A stretch of DNA of 64,000 nucleotides from Hyphomicrobium sp. ghe19 (GCF_902712875.1 NZ_LR743509.1:2494001-2558000), one strand, 5' to 3'; positions 16,153-23,444 are shown, numbered from the stretch's first letter. Notes: generated by a model from the letters alone, not told the origin. Program-made: numbers and translations.

Positions 16153-16180
16153 ACGTTAGCTGAGGGCCGGTCTGGGTCAA
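16153..16180 (-). promoter_or_regulatory. Promoter downstream of a palindrome (361-aa gene / phosphatase operon)
   Basis: Minus strand TTGACC (16180-16175), 16 bases ending CCTCAGC, TAACGT (16158-16153). Nearly identical to the promoter at 19,261. The palindrome ends seven bases upstream. Confidence 0.7.
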
Positions 16181-16187
16181 ATGAAAT

Positions 16188-16201
16188 TGCAATTAATTTC
16201 A
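16188..16201. promoter_or_regulatory. Phage palindrome copy 8
   Basis: TGCAATTAATTTCA. On the minus strand its TGA is the stop codon of the upstream phosphatase gene, and it stands seven bases before a -35 element. Confidence 0.85.
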
Positions 16202-16711
16202 CTTTGGATACGGCAGACCGCTGATCCGGCAGAGCGTCACACCCCAGGCGTAACCGAACACAGCGCGACGGACACCTGAGACGTCGAAGTCATCGATGTA
16301 ATCGTACTGCCGCTCAGTCTCCACCGCGCGACCGTTATAATTGTCACGCACCCATTCGACCGGGTCTTCGATACCGGCAGTCTTGGCGAGGAGCGCGAGG
16401 AACAGCCCGGTTCGACCGTAACCACCCATGCAGCCCACATAGACTTCCTTGTCCTGGAGCGCTGCCCGCATCGTCTGGATCAGCGCAACGGCGACATCAG
16501 CGTCTGAGTTCGGGATGCTGAAATCGCGGATCGGCAGGTGAACATCGGCATCACCAGCCTGCACGCGCTCCGCTCTGACGGCCACGTTGAACGCGTCTTC
16601 TCCGTCAGGACGGCCATCAAACGGACCACCTGTAATCCGGACTTTTCTCCAACCACCGCGCCAGCCGAGAGGCATGACAATCGTGCCCAGAGGCTTTGGT
16701 TCACTCAACAT
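16199..16711 (-). CDS. Second Cys-dependent phosphatase, PTP/DSP fold (170 aa)
   Basis: The P-loop VYVGCMGGYGRTGLFLALLA has Cys94 and Arg100 (C-x5-R-T-G). It matches the paralogue at 14,303 in the loop, where Gly again replaces the His before Cys, and in the following helix (DPVEWVRDNYNGRAVE against DAITYVREHYCKKAVE). The start follows AACAAGGAGTGA. It ends an operon that begins with the dikinase-like gene, so kinase-like and phosphatase activities may be linked. Substrate unknown. Confidence 0.8.
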   Translation of the reverse strand: MLSEPKPLGTIVMPLGWRGGWRKVRITGGPFDGRPDGEDAFNVAVRAERVQAGDADVHLPIRDFSIPNSDADVAVALIQTMRAALQDKEVYVGCMGGYGRTGLFLALLAKTAGIEDPVEWVRDNYNGRAVETERQYDYIDDFDVSGVRRAVFGYAWGVTLCRISGLPYPK

Positions 16712-16727
16712 CAGTCTTCACTCCTTG

Positions 16728-16934
16728 TTAAACTGCAACCCTGGTCACGTCTTTAATGTCCTCGTTCTCGACCAGAAGAACGTAACTCTGGAACCTTCTA
16801 TTTCCGAAGTTGCTGGTGACCGGGGCCGACCTGAACGCCATCCTGCTCAGCCGTGCCTTCGTGTCTCCATAAACTCCGTAGCGCCGTGCCTTTCGAACAA
16901 CCGACTCCGGGACGTTGTACTTCCTGGGTCTCAT
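16728..16934 (-). CDS. Small basic phage protein (68 aa)
   Basis: The ATG at 16934 overlaps the stop of the CsrA-like gene in an ATGA arrangement. The protein is strongly basic in its first half (MRPRKYNVPESVVRKARRYG, KARLSRMAFRS) and turns to strands in the second (RRFQSYVLLVENEDIKDVTR). A nucleic-acid-binding role is plausible from charge. The coupling to the CsrA-like gene suggests a related job. Family not recognised. Confidence 0.55.
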   Translation of the reverse strand: MRPRKYNVPESVVRKARRYGVYGDTKARLSRMAFRSAPVTSNFGNRRFQSYVLLVENEDIKDVTRVAV

Positions 16935-17227
16935 GCTCTCTGCTCCCTGTACTGATCAGGGTCTTGACGAAACTTCGAGCCGCGCAGGATGGCGATCGAC
17001 CGCGGTGCATCGATCACGATCCGGACCTGGGCGATCTTCAGATACCCGCCGGCCGAGACGAGGACGTCTGGCAGGATTTCCGTCGCCTCTTCATCCGTGA
17101 TGCGGTGCTGCTTGCCGGTCGCCTCGATCAGGAGCGTGAAGTCGTTCGGCCCGCTGACCTTCGTGACAACGACACGCTTTCCCTCAACGAAGAAGTCGTC
17201 GTTCTCGCGAAGGCTAATGATCAGCAT
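16931..17227 (-). CDS. CsrA-like RNA-binding protein with a central insertion (98 aa)
   Basis: The N terminus MLIISLRENDDFFVEGKRVV aligns with the first two strands of CsrA (canonical MLILTRR...). Residues about 62-85, YLKIAQVRIVIDAPRSIAIL followed by RGSKF, align with CsrA strands four and five (QVRIGINAPKEVAVHREE). The conserved Leu near the start and the Arg of the C-terminal strand are kept. Between them are about 35 extra residues. CsrA family proteins bind GGA motifs in mRNA leaders and control translation. A phage copy could redirect host or phage mRNAs. A palindrome copy abuts its AAGGAG ribosome site. Confidence 0.65.
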   Translation of the reverse strand: MLIISLRENDDFFVEGKRVVVTKVSGPNDFTLLIEATGKQHRITDEEATEILPDVLVSAGGYLKIAQVRIVIDAPRSIAILRGSKFRQDPDQYREQRA

Positions 17228-17239
17228 GGCCTAGCTCCT

Positions 17240-17253
17240 TGCAATTAATTTCA
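17240..17253. promoter_or_regulatory. Phage palindrome copy 9
   Basis: TGCAATTAATTTCA. It covers the TGA stop of the dikinase-like gene and runs into the AAGGAG ribosome site of the CsrA-like gene, leaving no room for a promoter. Confidence 0.8.
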
Positions 17254-19224
17254 CGCTGCCAGCACGCTGAAAACCGCATAATCCGCTGGCATCGCGGTTC
17301 CTGTCACGAAGACGTAGGCGTCGGTCAGGGGCGACCCGAACGGCACCGGTGACATGATCTTGAGACCATGCAGCTCCTCTTTCAGGACCGTCAGCCTATC
17401 GATCATGTACTCCAGGAAGTTAGCATCGTCAGACTCCCAGCCAAAGCATTGATGCAGCAGGCTGGTCTGTTCCAGGCCCTTCGGTCCGCACAGGTTGATC
17501 GTCACGTTCGCCCGGCTCGGCATATTCGCCAGGTTTAGCAGGACCGAGTCGAAGACATCCTTGTTGCCCCACCAGTGGGCGGTCATGATCATCTGCTTGT
17601 GCTGAGGCGCAACATCGAGCGTCACCTGCTCGGCGGCACCGGCTACCTCCAGGGCGTAATCGACGAACCTGCGAAGCTCCGGGGCATCCGAACTATCGAT
17701 CACCGGGACATCGACATCGTACCAGACCTTGCCGCTGGCTCCGTCGATCGTCACCTTCTTGATCGTCGAGGTCCGCAGCCAGTCGATATCGAGCGCTGTG
17801 CAGCCGACCACGCAGGCCTTGTCCATCGCTCGGGCAACCACCGCGGCATGGCAGGTGGCTCCGCCCGTCTTCGTCAGGATACCCATCGCGGCGTTCATGC
17901 CCTTGATGTCGTCCGGTGTCGTCTCATGCGTGACGAGGATGCAGGGCTCCTTGCACTCAACTGCCTCCTGAGACGAGAACACCGGACGACCGCTCACAAC
18001 GCCGGGGCAGGCCGGCAATCCAATGAACTTCGATGCCGTCTTGAACGCCGGGTCAATCGACGGCTGGCGAACGACCTTGTACTGCTCGCGGGTCAGCCGC
18101 TTCATCGCCGTGTCCGGGTCGATCACGCCTTCCTGGGCGAGGTCATGGGCGATCTTGAAGGCAGCGCGAGCCGAGCGCTTGCCCGACCGGCTCTGGAGCA
18201 CGAACAGCTCGCCCTTCTGCACCGTGAACTCGATGTCGACCATGTCCTTGTACGACTTCTCAAGCTCAGCGCAGAGCTTGTTGATCTGCAGGCGAATAGC
18301 CTGCCAGTTTCCACCCAGCGTCGGCATGACATTGATCGGCAGCGGCGTCCGGATACCAGCCACGACGTCTTCGCCTTGGGCGTTCTGCAGGAACTCACCC
18401 ATCACGAACTTCTCGCCCGTCGACGGGTCGCGTGAGAACAGCACGCCTGTGCCGCAGTCGTCTCCCATGTTGCCGAAGACCATCGCCTGGACCGTGCAGG
18501 CCGTGCCCATCGCCGGGTCGATCTTGTTCAGCTTGCGATACTCGACCGCCCGCTCATTGTGCCAGCTGTTGAACACCGCCTTGATCGCGGCCATCAGCTG
18601 ATCGATCGGCTTCTGGGGGAACGGCTTGCCCGTCGTCTTCTGAAAGATGTCTTCGTACATCCCGCAGAGCGTGGCGATGGCATCGCTGTCGAGGTCCGTG
18701 TCAGCTTCAGCCTTCACCGACTGCTTCACCGCGTCGAGTGCTTCGTCGAACAACTCCTTCTTCACACCGTAGGCCGTCGAACCCAGCATCTGGATCAGGC
18801 GGCGGTAGCTGTCATAGGCAGGCCTGACGCCGATCCGGTCACACCAGTCACCGATGTTCTCCTTGTTGAGGCCGACGTTAAGGATCGTGTCCATCATGCC
18901 CGGCATCGAAACCGGGGCACCAGAGCGAACCGAAACCAGGGGCGTGTAACCGAACTGCTCCTTCAGCCACTTCATGTCACCGGTCGCGACAAGCTTGATG
19001 CCGGCAAGAGTGACCTGTGCCGTCGATTTGCTTGCCATGTCGTGACAGACTTGCGTCGTGAACGTGAAGCCAGGAGGGACGTTCAGACCCGACTGCACCA
19101 TCTTGACGAGAGCGGCACCCTTACCGCCGAGGATTTTCTTCGACTCTTTCTCGTCAGCGCACTGCCATTCGCACTCCTTGCCTGAGAACCGATAGGCTGC
19201 GTTGTAATCTGAATTGTACGCCAC
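17251..19224 (-). CDS. Pyruvate phosphate dikinase-like protein lacking the PEP/pyruvate domain (657 aa)
   Basis: The ATP-grasp part is well conserved: ILGGKGAALVKMVQSGLNVP (31-50), VRSGAPVSMPGMMDT (99-113), GTGVLFSRDPSTGEK (258-272), NAQGEDVVAGIRTP (281-294) and DIEFTVQKGELFVLQSRSGK (330-349). The swivelling phosphohistidine domain follows, with GGATCHAAVVARAMDK (454-469), catalytic His459. Full enzymes are about 870-900 residues, ending in a TIM barrel that binds PEP or pyruvate. Here the barrel is absent, and an unrelated-looking tail of about 155 residues follows. It could phosphorylate another acceptor. GTG start after AAGGAG; the promoter is at 19,261. Confidence 0.9.
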   Translation of the reverse strand: MAYNSDYNAAYRFSGKECEWQCADEKESKKILGGKGAALVKMVQSGLNVPPGFTFTTQVCHDMASKSTAQVTLAGIKLVATGDMKWLKEQFGYTPLVSVRSGAPVSMPGMMDTILNVGLNKENIGDWCDRIGVRPAYDSYRRLIQMLGSTAYGVKKELFDEALDAVKQSVKAEADTDLDSDAIATLCGMYEDIFQKTTGKPFPQKPIDQLMAAIKAVFNSWHNERAVEYRKLNKIDPAMGTACTVQAMVFGNMGDDCGTGVLFSRDPSTGEKFVMGEFLQNAQGEDVVAGIRTPLPINVMPTLGGNWQAIRLQINKLCAELEKSYKDMVDIEFTVQKGELFVLQSRSGKRSARAAFKIAHDLAQEGVIDPDTAMKRLTREQYKVVRQPSIDPAFKTASKFIGLPACPGVVSGRPVFSSQEAVECKEPCILVTHETTPDDIKGMNAAMGILTKTGGATCHAAVVARAMDKACVVGCTALDIDWLRTSTIKKVTIDGASGKVWYDVDVPVIDSSDAPELRRFVDYALEVAGAAEQVTLDVAPQHKQMIMTAHWWGNKDVFDSVLLNLANMPSRANVTINLCGPKGLEQTSLLHQCFGWESDDANFLEYMIDRLTVLKEELHGLKIMSPVPFGSPLTDAYVFVTGTAMPADYAVFSVLAA

Positions 19225-19260
19225 CCACTCACTCCTTGTTTGGGCTTGAATTTCCTCTTG

Positions 19261-19288
19261 ACGTTAGCTGAGGCCCTAGCGGGGTCAA
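19261..19288 (-). promoter_or_regulatory. Promoter downstream of a palindrome (dikinase-like operon)
   Basis: Minus strand TTGACC (19288-19283), 16 bases ending CCTCAGC, TAACGT (19266-19261). The palindrome ends seven bases upstream. The leader ends AACAAGGAGTGA, shared with three other genes. Confidence 0.7.
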
Positions 19289-19295
19289 TGAGAAA

Positions 19296-19309
19296 TGCAA
19301 TTAATTGCA
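19296..19309. promoter_or_regulatory. Phage palindrome copy 10
   Basis: Perfect TGCAATTAATTGCA. On the minus strand it contains the TAA stop of the 172-aa gene and precedes the dikinase operon promoter. Confidence 0.85.
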
Positions 19310-19819
19310 CATTTTAATCGTGCGAAGGTAAAGCCCTTGCAGATGCGCTCTGTGCAGCATGTTTCCGGCCGATGCTTTCCATCGTGCCTCGTCTACACGC
19401 CACACCGACTCGGCTCCGTTCACGTCCTTCTGGTCGTCCTTCACGTCGTCGATCAGCATCAGCGACACGAGCACAGCCTGGTTCTGCTTGTCTTCGAGCA
19501 GGCCTTCATCGACGAGCTTCAGACAGAACATGGCGGTGCAGTACAGGCCGTCCCGCGGGTCATCTGGCGAGAGATGCGTCAGCAGACTTACGGCGATGTC
19601 ATCGATCCTCTTCGCGAGACGAGAGATGCTGAAGGCGTCGAGACCCGCGAGCGGGCTTGCCGCGGCGTTGTTCAGGTGCATCAGAATATCGGACCGGCAC
19701 TCGAAGCCCTGCCGAGCGCACGCCTCTAGCATTAGAACCAACATGTGGGCCGGGGCCGCCTTCTCTAACGTAGCGATTTCCCGTTGCGCGAAATCCAGCA
19801 TCATTGACTGGTTCATCAT
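19301..19819 (-). CDS. Phage protein of unknown function (172 aa)
   Basis: Two adjacent ATGs (19819 and 19816) follow AGGAG; the first is used here. The protein is almost entirely helical (DFAQREIATLEKAAPAHMLV, ISRLAKRIDDIAVSLLTHLS, AMFCLKLVDEGLLEDKQNQA) and mildly acidic, with several Cys residues. It follows the terminase genes and precedes the dikinase operon. No family recognised. The longer in-frame extension upstream to 20,233 is an antisense-like frame over the terminase gene and is excluded. Confidence 0.6.
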   Translation of the reverse strand: MMNQSMMLDFAQREIATLEKAAPAHMLVLMLEACARQGFECRSDILMHLNNAAASPLAGLDAFSISRLAKRIDDIAVSLLTHLSPDDPRDGLYCTAMFCLKLVDEGLLEDKQNQAVLVSLMLIDDVKDDQKDVNGAESVWRVDEARWKASAGNMLHRAHLQGLYLRTIKMCN

Positions 19820-19985
19820 ATAACTCCTGTGCTCCCCAATTCTGGGCGGCGGTTTCAACTTCAGACGTGCGTTCGGAGACGGTGACGACGGGGCCGCGCT
19901 CAAAATAGCGGACGCCGAGCCTGGCGAGATCGATGCAGAAGCCGGCTTGGTTCGTGTCGGAATAGAGCTTGTACCTAACTTCCAT
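19599..19985 (-). CDS. Small phage ORF after terminase, overlapping the next gene (up to 128 aa)
   Basis: The frame opens at ATG 19985, inside the last codons of the terminase gene. The first 55 residues (MEVRYKLYSDTNQAGFCIDL, then ARLGVRYFERGPVVTVSERT) look like genuine protein. From about residue 57 the frame runs over the 172-aa gene and its composition turns to Arg/Gly/Pro, as expected of an out-of-frame reading. Either the overlap is real (about 220 bases), or a frameshift or sequencing error hides an earlier stop. Only the N-terminal part is credible as conserved coding sequence. Confidence 0.4.
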   Translation of the reverse strand: MEVRYKLYSDTNQAGFCIDLARLGVRYFERGPVVTVSERTSEVETAAQNWGAQELYDEPVNDAGFRATGNRYVREGGPGPHVGSNARGVRSAGLRVPVRYSDAPEQRRGKPARGSRRLQHLSSREEDR

Positions 19986-21885
19986 AGCGGCGGACCTCGT
20001 GCGGCGGACGCTCTTTCGCTTCCTTGGCTTCGATGCTGTCTTTGCCGCCGCTGCGCGCGAGGTCGAACACCTGCTTCGGGATGCGGTAGGTCGGTATCTG
20101 GTGACGGTTCCAAATCTCGCGACGGCGCGTCAGGCCTATCGCGACGCCAGCCATCGAGTCGGAGACGTCCTTCGATGAATGCGGCGGGTGATCGATCTTG
20201 TTCTTCTGGGCGTTGAACTCCAGCGTGATGCACTCGTGCAGCGCCTTAGGATGGGCGGGTGCTTTGACCCGGCCGTCGTAATACGCCTGCTTCAGCAGGT
20301 CGTAGGCGTGCGTATCGGTGTCCATCGACTGGTAGCCGGTCGAGAAACCCTTCGTCGCCATGACCTGCATCGAGTCCCGGCTCTGATACTGGTCGAACGA
20401 CACCCAGCGGACGGGCAGCATGAGCTTGTCGCGAATGTCGTAGATCAGCTGACGGATGCTCTCGAACCTGATCTCGTCGCCCTGCGGAGGCCTCACCTCC
20501 AGGATGCAGTCGAACTGAATGATCGGCAGCGTCTCGACGTGGTCACCACGGTTGACATCGACGAAACCGGGAACATGCCCGACAGAGACGCCAGCACTGT
20601 CCTTCGACAATGCAAGGTCGATATGAGCGAAGCGCCATTCGAACGGGTTCACCACCCGCTTCGGGTACATCAGCACCTTCGTCTTGACGAAATCGCAGTC
20701 TTCTCGCGACAGGATCGACAGCGTCTTGCCGAAGCAGTCGGCTACGGCATCCGAGTTCAACATGAACGGATGCAGCGCCTGGGTCGCGACACCGGCCACG
20801 TCACGCAATGCCGGTAGCAGGTCGTTCTCGAATGTCTTACGATACTCGACCGGGATCGCCATGACGAGCCGCTGGTCGTGCTCAGCAATCTCATTCGCGC
20901 TCTGCAGGATGCGGGGCTTCCTGGTCTGATCACCGACGAATACGTGAAACTTCTCACCGGCAAAGCGTTCCGGCCTGATCTCCCAAAGCCGCTTGTCGTA
21001 AATGTAAATCCGCGGGTTCGTCTTCGCTTCCTGCTCCTTCTTGTCCGTGAACTGGCCCGGATAATTTCGGGACGACACCAGGCACAACATGCCCGGCAGC
21101 TCGCCCTTCTGCATGAAGCGAGACTCACGACGACGGGCGATCGAATTGTAGTTCGACATAGCTTGGTCGTAGGTCGTCCCGTCCTTCGTCTGCTTCGAGT
21201 TCTCCGTCACAGCCATGAAGTTGACTTCGTCCAGGACGCCGCCGATCACGTTCTGACCGATGGCAGCGGTGTCGTGGCCGGCCACGGGCTTGATGACTAT
21301 GCGGCTGTTCGTGAAGCGCATGTCGCTCGCGCGCTCCTGGTCGTATGGCGCGTACTTCCTGAAGTACGGGCTATCATCGACCATCGCCCGGAAACGGCCG
21401 TAATCGACGTCCTTAGCCAAGTCCTTCGTGATCGACTGGAACACGATCAGAATTTCAGACGACGGGTCGAGGTCGAACGCCTCGTGCGGGTTCTCCATGC
21501 AGGTCAGGACGTAGAGCTGGTACGCCTGCGTGTAGAGCGCCAGCGTGGACTTCGCGACACCGATGCCGCCGGTCAGCACGACTTCGACGTACTTGCCCGA
21601 GTTGATCTCCTCCCCTTCCCGCAACACCTCCGGCCAGAGGACACTGGCCTTGTTCAAGAGGCTCTCACTCTCGACGAACGTGCGGAAATCGACGGGCGGG
21701 ATCACCCAGCCGTCTTGCTGGGCCTTCTTGCGCAGCCAGCTGATGGCACGACGCAGGTAGCGGACGCGCTCCTCCGGATCACGGATCGCCTTGCCGACGA
21801 GCCAAATCCATTTGCCGGGCTCACCCATCGTCGACAAGAGACGGAGGCAGAGTTCGAGCGGATGCTCAGCTGCTACGGCTGACAT
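19975..21885 (-). CDS. Terminase large subunit (636 aa)
   Basis: The ATPase half has Walker A-like TGGIGVAKST (about residue 105) and Walker B-like GGVLDEVNFM (about 219), with a coupling segment near VSSRNYPGQF. The nuclease half shows an early acidic strand, RFAHIDLALSKDSAGVSVGH, and later RWVSFDQYQSRDSMQVM, as in large terminases. The enzyme cuts phage DNA and pumps it through the portal. Start ATG 21885 overlaps the upstream gene by 20 bases. The gene is unusually far from the portal (about 10 kb), with replication genes between. Confidence 0.88.
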   Translation of the reverse strand: MSAVAAEHPLELCLRLLSTMGEPGKWIWLVGKAIRDPEERVRYLRRAISWLRKKAQQDGWVIPPVDFRTFVESESLLNKASVLWPEVLREGEEINSGKYVEVVLTGGIGVAKSTLALYTQAYQLYVLTCMENPHEAFDLDPSSEILIVFQSITKDLAKDVDYGRFRAMVDDSPYFRKYAPYDQERASDMRFTNSRIVIKPVAGHDTAAIGQNVIGGVLDEVNFMAVTENSKQTKDGTTYDQAMSNYNSIARRRESRFMQKGELPGMLCLVSSRNYPGQFTDKKEQEAKTNPRIYIYDKRLWEIRPERFAGEKFHVFVGDQTRKPRILQSANEIAEHDQRLVMAIPVEYRKTFENDLLPALRDVAGVATQALHPFMLNSDAVADCFGKTLSILSREDCDFVKTKVLMYPKRVVNPFEWRFAHIDLALSKDSAGVSVGHVPGFVDVNRGDHVETLPIIQFDCILEVRPPQGDEIRFESIRQLIYDIRDKLMLPVRWVSFDQYQSRDSMQVMATKGFSTGYQSMDTDTHAYDLLKQAYYDGRVKAPAHPKALHECITLEFNAQKNKIDHPPHSSKDVSDSMAGVAIGLTRRREIWNRHQIPTYRIPKQVFDLARSGGKDSIEAKEAKERPPHEVRRYGS

Positions 21886-22456
21886 ACTCTAAACTCTCCA
21901 ACTCCGCGTGAAGCTTCTCCTGCTCCTCGGTCCACTCGAACTGGGTCACAGTGCCGGCAGGGTCGACAATCGAGCCCTTGAAGCTCTTCGGGGCACGGGC
22001 GAGGATGCCAGTTTCGAGCTGCAGGCGGCCGAGGTCGACCAGCAGGTCTTTGAGCATTCCGATCTCGCGGGTCGCATCCTTGAGCAGAATGCCAGCCGGC
22101 ATCTCGCTCTCCTTCATCAGCATCTTGTCGAGGCGACCACGCTGCTGCTGGGCAAGCGTGTCCAGCTCCTCCATCGCGTTCATGCGACGGGCGATGGTCG
22201 AGGTCTTTTCGGTCTTCTGAGCGGTCGTGATGCGCTCGATGGCGCGGACTCTGAGGTCGCCCTGTCGATACCGCTCCAGGCTCTTCTTCAGATTGTAAAT
22301 GTCTTCGCCGACGAACTGCTTGCAGTCGTTCTGCAGGTACTTCGCGACGTCGAGGCCGCTCTCACCCAGCAACAACTTGGAGTCGACCGTAGCCAGGACT
22401 TCTGGCGGCAGCGACTTGATCTTCTTACTGGCCTGAGGACTGACCTTGATTTTCAT
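21866..22456 (-). CDS. Probable terminase small subunit (196 aa)
   Basis: This is a 196-residue, highly helical and basic protein directly upstream of and overlapping the large terminase gene, the normal place for the DNA-recognition subunit. The N-terminal third has a helix-turn-helix-like stretch (GESGLDVAKYLQNDCKQFVG). The middle is a coiled coil (NAMEELDTLAQQQRGRLDKM), fitting an oligomerising subunit. Its start overlaps the ParB-like stop (ATGA). The function is inferred from position and shape. Confidence 0.55.
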   Translation of the reverse strand: MKIKVSPQASKKIKSLPPEVLATVDSKLLLGESGLDVAKYLQNDCKQFVGEDIYNLKKSLERYRQGDLRVRAIERITTAQKTEKTSTIARRMNAMEELDTLAQQQRGRLDKMLMKESEMPAGILLKDATREIGMLKDLLVDLGRLQLETGILARAPKSFKGSIVDPAGTVTQFEWTEEQEKLHAELESLEYVSRSS

Positions 22457-23364
22457 GCTGCTTCGACCTTGGCGATGTTCTCCTTGGTCGGAGCAACGGT
22501 CATATTTTTCGGCAGCTTAGCCACCGGGGTCTTCTTCAGGATCGCGTCGAGCACGTCCTTCAGGTCGCCTTTTGCAATTAATTGCAAGATCGCACCAACG
22601 ACGTCGTCGACGGTCCTATCATTGTCGATGCAGATCGTGCCGATGACATCGAGGGCGTTCATCGTCTTGCCTTCGATGCGGAGCCACATCGAGCGCTGGC
22701 CGCCGTGATCGAACACCATGAAGCCGAACGGCAGCGTGTCGCCGTACTTCGTGAACATCTCGTTCAGGAGCTTCGAGAGGCCGTCGATCGTTTTGATCTC
22801 GGCAGCCGCTTCCTTGAACTTCTCCTGCGTGACCTTGTCGGGAAGCGTCTTCGCCATCTGGTTGACGAGCTTCTTAAACTCCGCCTCCTCGGCGAAACCG
22901 AAGGCATCCTGCAGGATTTCGTCGGCGTACTTATCGGACAGCGAATTATACAGACCGAAGAACGCCTCCGGATCGAGCTTGCCGCGGATCGCGTTCATCC
23001 TGACGAGCTGGAACTTCTCCTGGTCCTCGTCGAAGGCCGGGTCGAGAATGATCGTACATGGCACCACATCGAAGCCCAGATACGTCGCGCCATCATAGCG
23101 ATGGTGACCGCCGACGATCTTGAACTTGTGCTTGTTGTTCACGCACCAGCTGACGAAGTCCTCAGGCTGAAGCTCTGACATCAGCGGATGGAGCTTCTCT
23201 GGTCTCACCAGCACAGCATCCGTCAGACCGGTCTGGCCGAGGTTATCGATGAGCAGATCGAACGCCCGCGCCGACATCTTGTTCGGGTTGTCTTCGTTCT
23301 TGACCAACAGACCAATCGGCAAATCGCGCCGAACTAAATTCTTCGTCTTTTCAAGGGCACTCAC
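22453..23364 (-). CDS. ParB/sulfiredoxin-fold protein (303 aa)
   Basis: I use GTG 23364, five bases after AGGAGG; an earlier TTG lacks this spacing. Residues about 10-95 are a ParB-like domain: LPIGLLVKNEDNPNKMSARA, GQTGLTDAVLVRP and the signature FKIVGGHHRYDGATYLG. Stand-alone ParB-like proteins of phages can be CTP-dependent DNA clamps or nucleases; the G-x-H-R pattern is kept. The rest is helical with a C-terminal basic segment. It heads the terminase operon. A perfect palindrome copy lies inside the gene, coding for Leu-Gln-Leu-Ile-Ala. Confidence 0.75.
   Translation of the reverse strand: MSALEKTKNLVRRDLPIGLLVKNEDNPNKMSARAFDLLIDNLGQTGLTDAVLVRPEKLHPLMSELQPEDFVSWCVNNKHKFKIVGGHHRYDGATYLGFDVVPCTIILDPAFDEDQEKFQLVRMNAIRGKLDPEAFFGLYNSLSDKYADEILQDAFGFAEEAEFKKLVNQMAKTLPDKVTQEKFKEAAAEIKTIDGLSKLLNEMFTKYGDTLPFGFMVFDHGGQRSMWLRIEGKTMNALDVIGTICIDNDRTVDDVVGAILQLIAKGDLKDVLDAILKKTPVAKLPKNMTVAPTKENIAKVEAA
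22573..22586. promoter_or_regulatory. Phage palindrome copy 11 (inside the ParB-like gene)
   Basis: Perfect TGCAATTAATTGCA in coding sequence, read as Gln-Leu-Ile-Ala. No gene starts nearby, so a promoter role is unlikely. Confidence 0.75.
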
Positions 23365-23383
23365 CCCAGCCTCCTGCTGATAC

Positions 23384-23420
23384 AAAAAGGGCTAGGGACA
23401 AAACTAATCGCCCCTAGCCC
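23384..23420 (-). terminator. Rho-independent terminator after the ribonucleotide reductase gene
   Basis: Minus strand GGGCTAGGG (23420-23412) pairs with CCCTAGCCC (23397-23389) and is followed by TTTTT. A palindrome copy lies 10 bases before it, over the stop codon. Confidence 0.9.
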
Positions 23421-23430
23421 GTTTGTCGAG

Positions 23431-23444
23431 TACAATTAATTTCA
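23431..23444. promoter_or_regulatory. Phage palindrome copy 12
   Basis: TACAATTAATTTCA, one extra mismatch. It covers the TGA stop of the reductase gene and precedes its terminator, as copy 2 does after the capsid gene. Confidence 0.65.

Noticed and set aside
19819..20233. Longer start for the 172-aa gene (310 residues)
   Set aside because: The extra residues lie over the terminase end in another frame and are Arg/Pro/Ser-rich; AGGAG and two ATGs at 19,819 give the better start.
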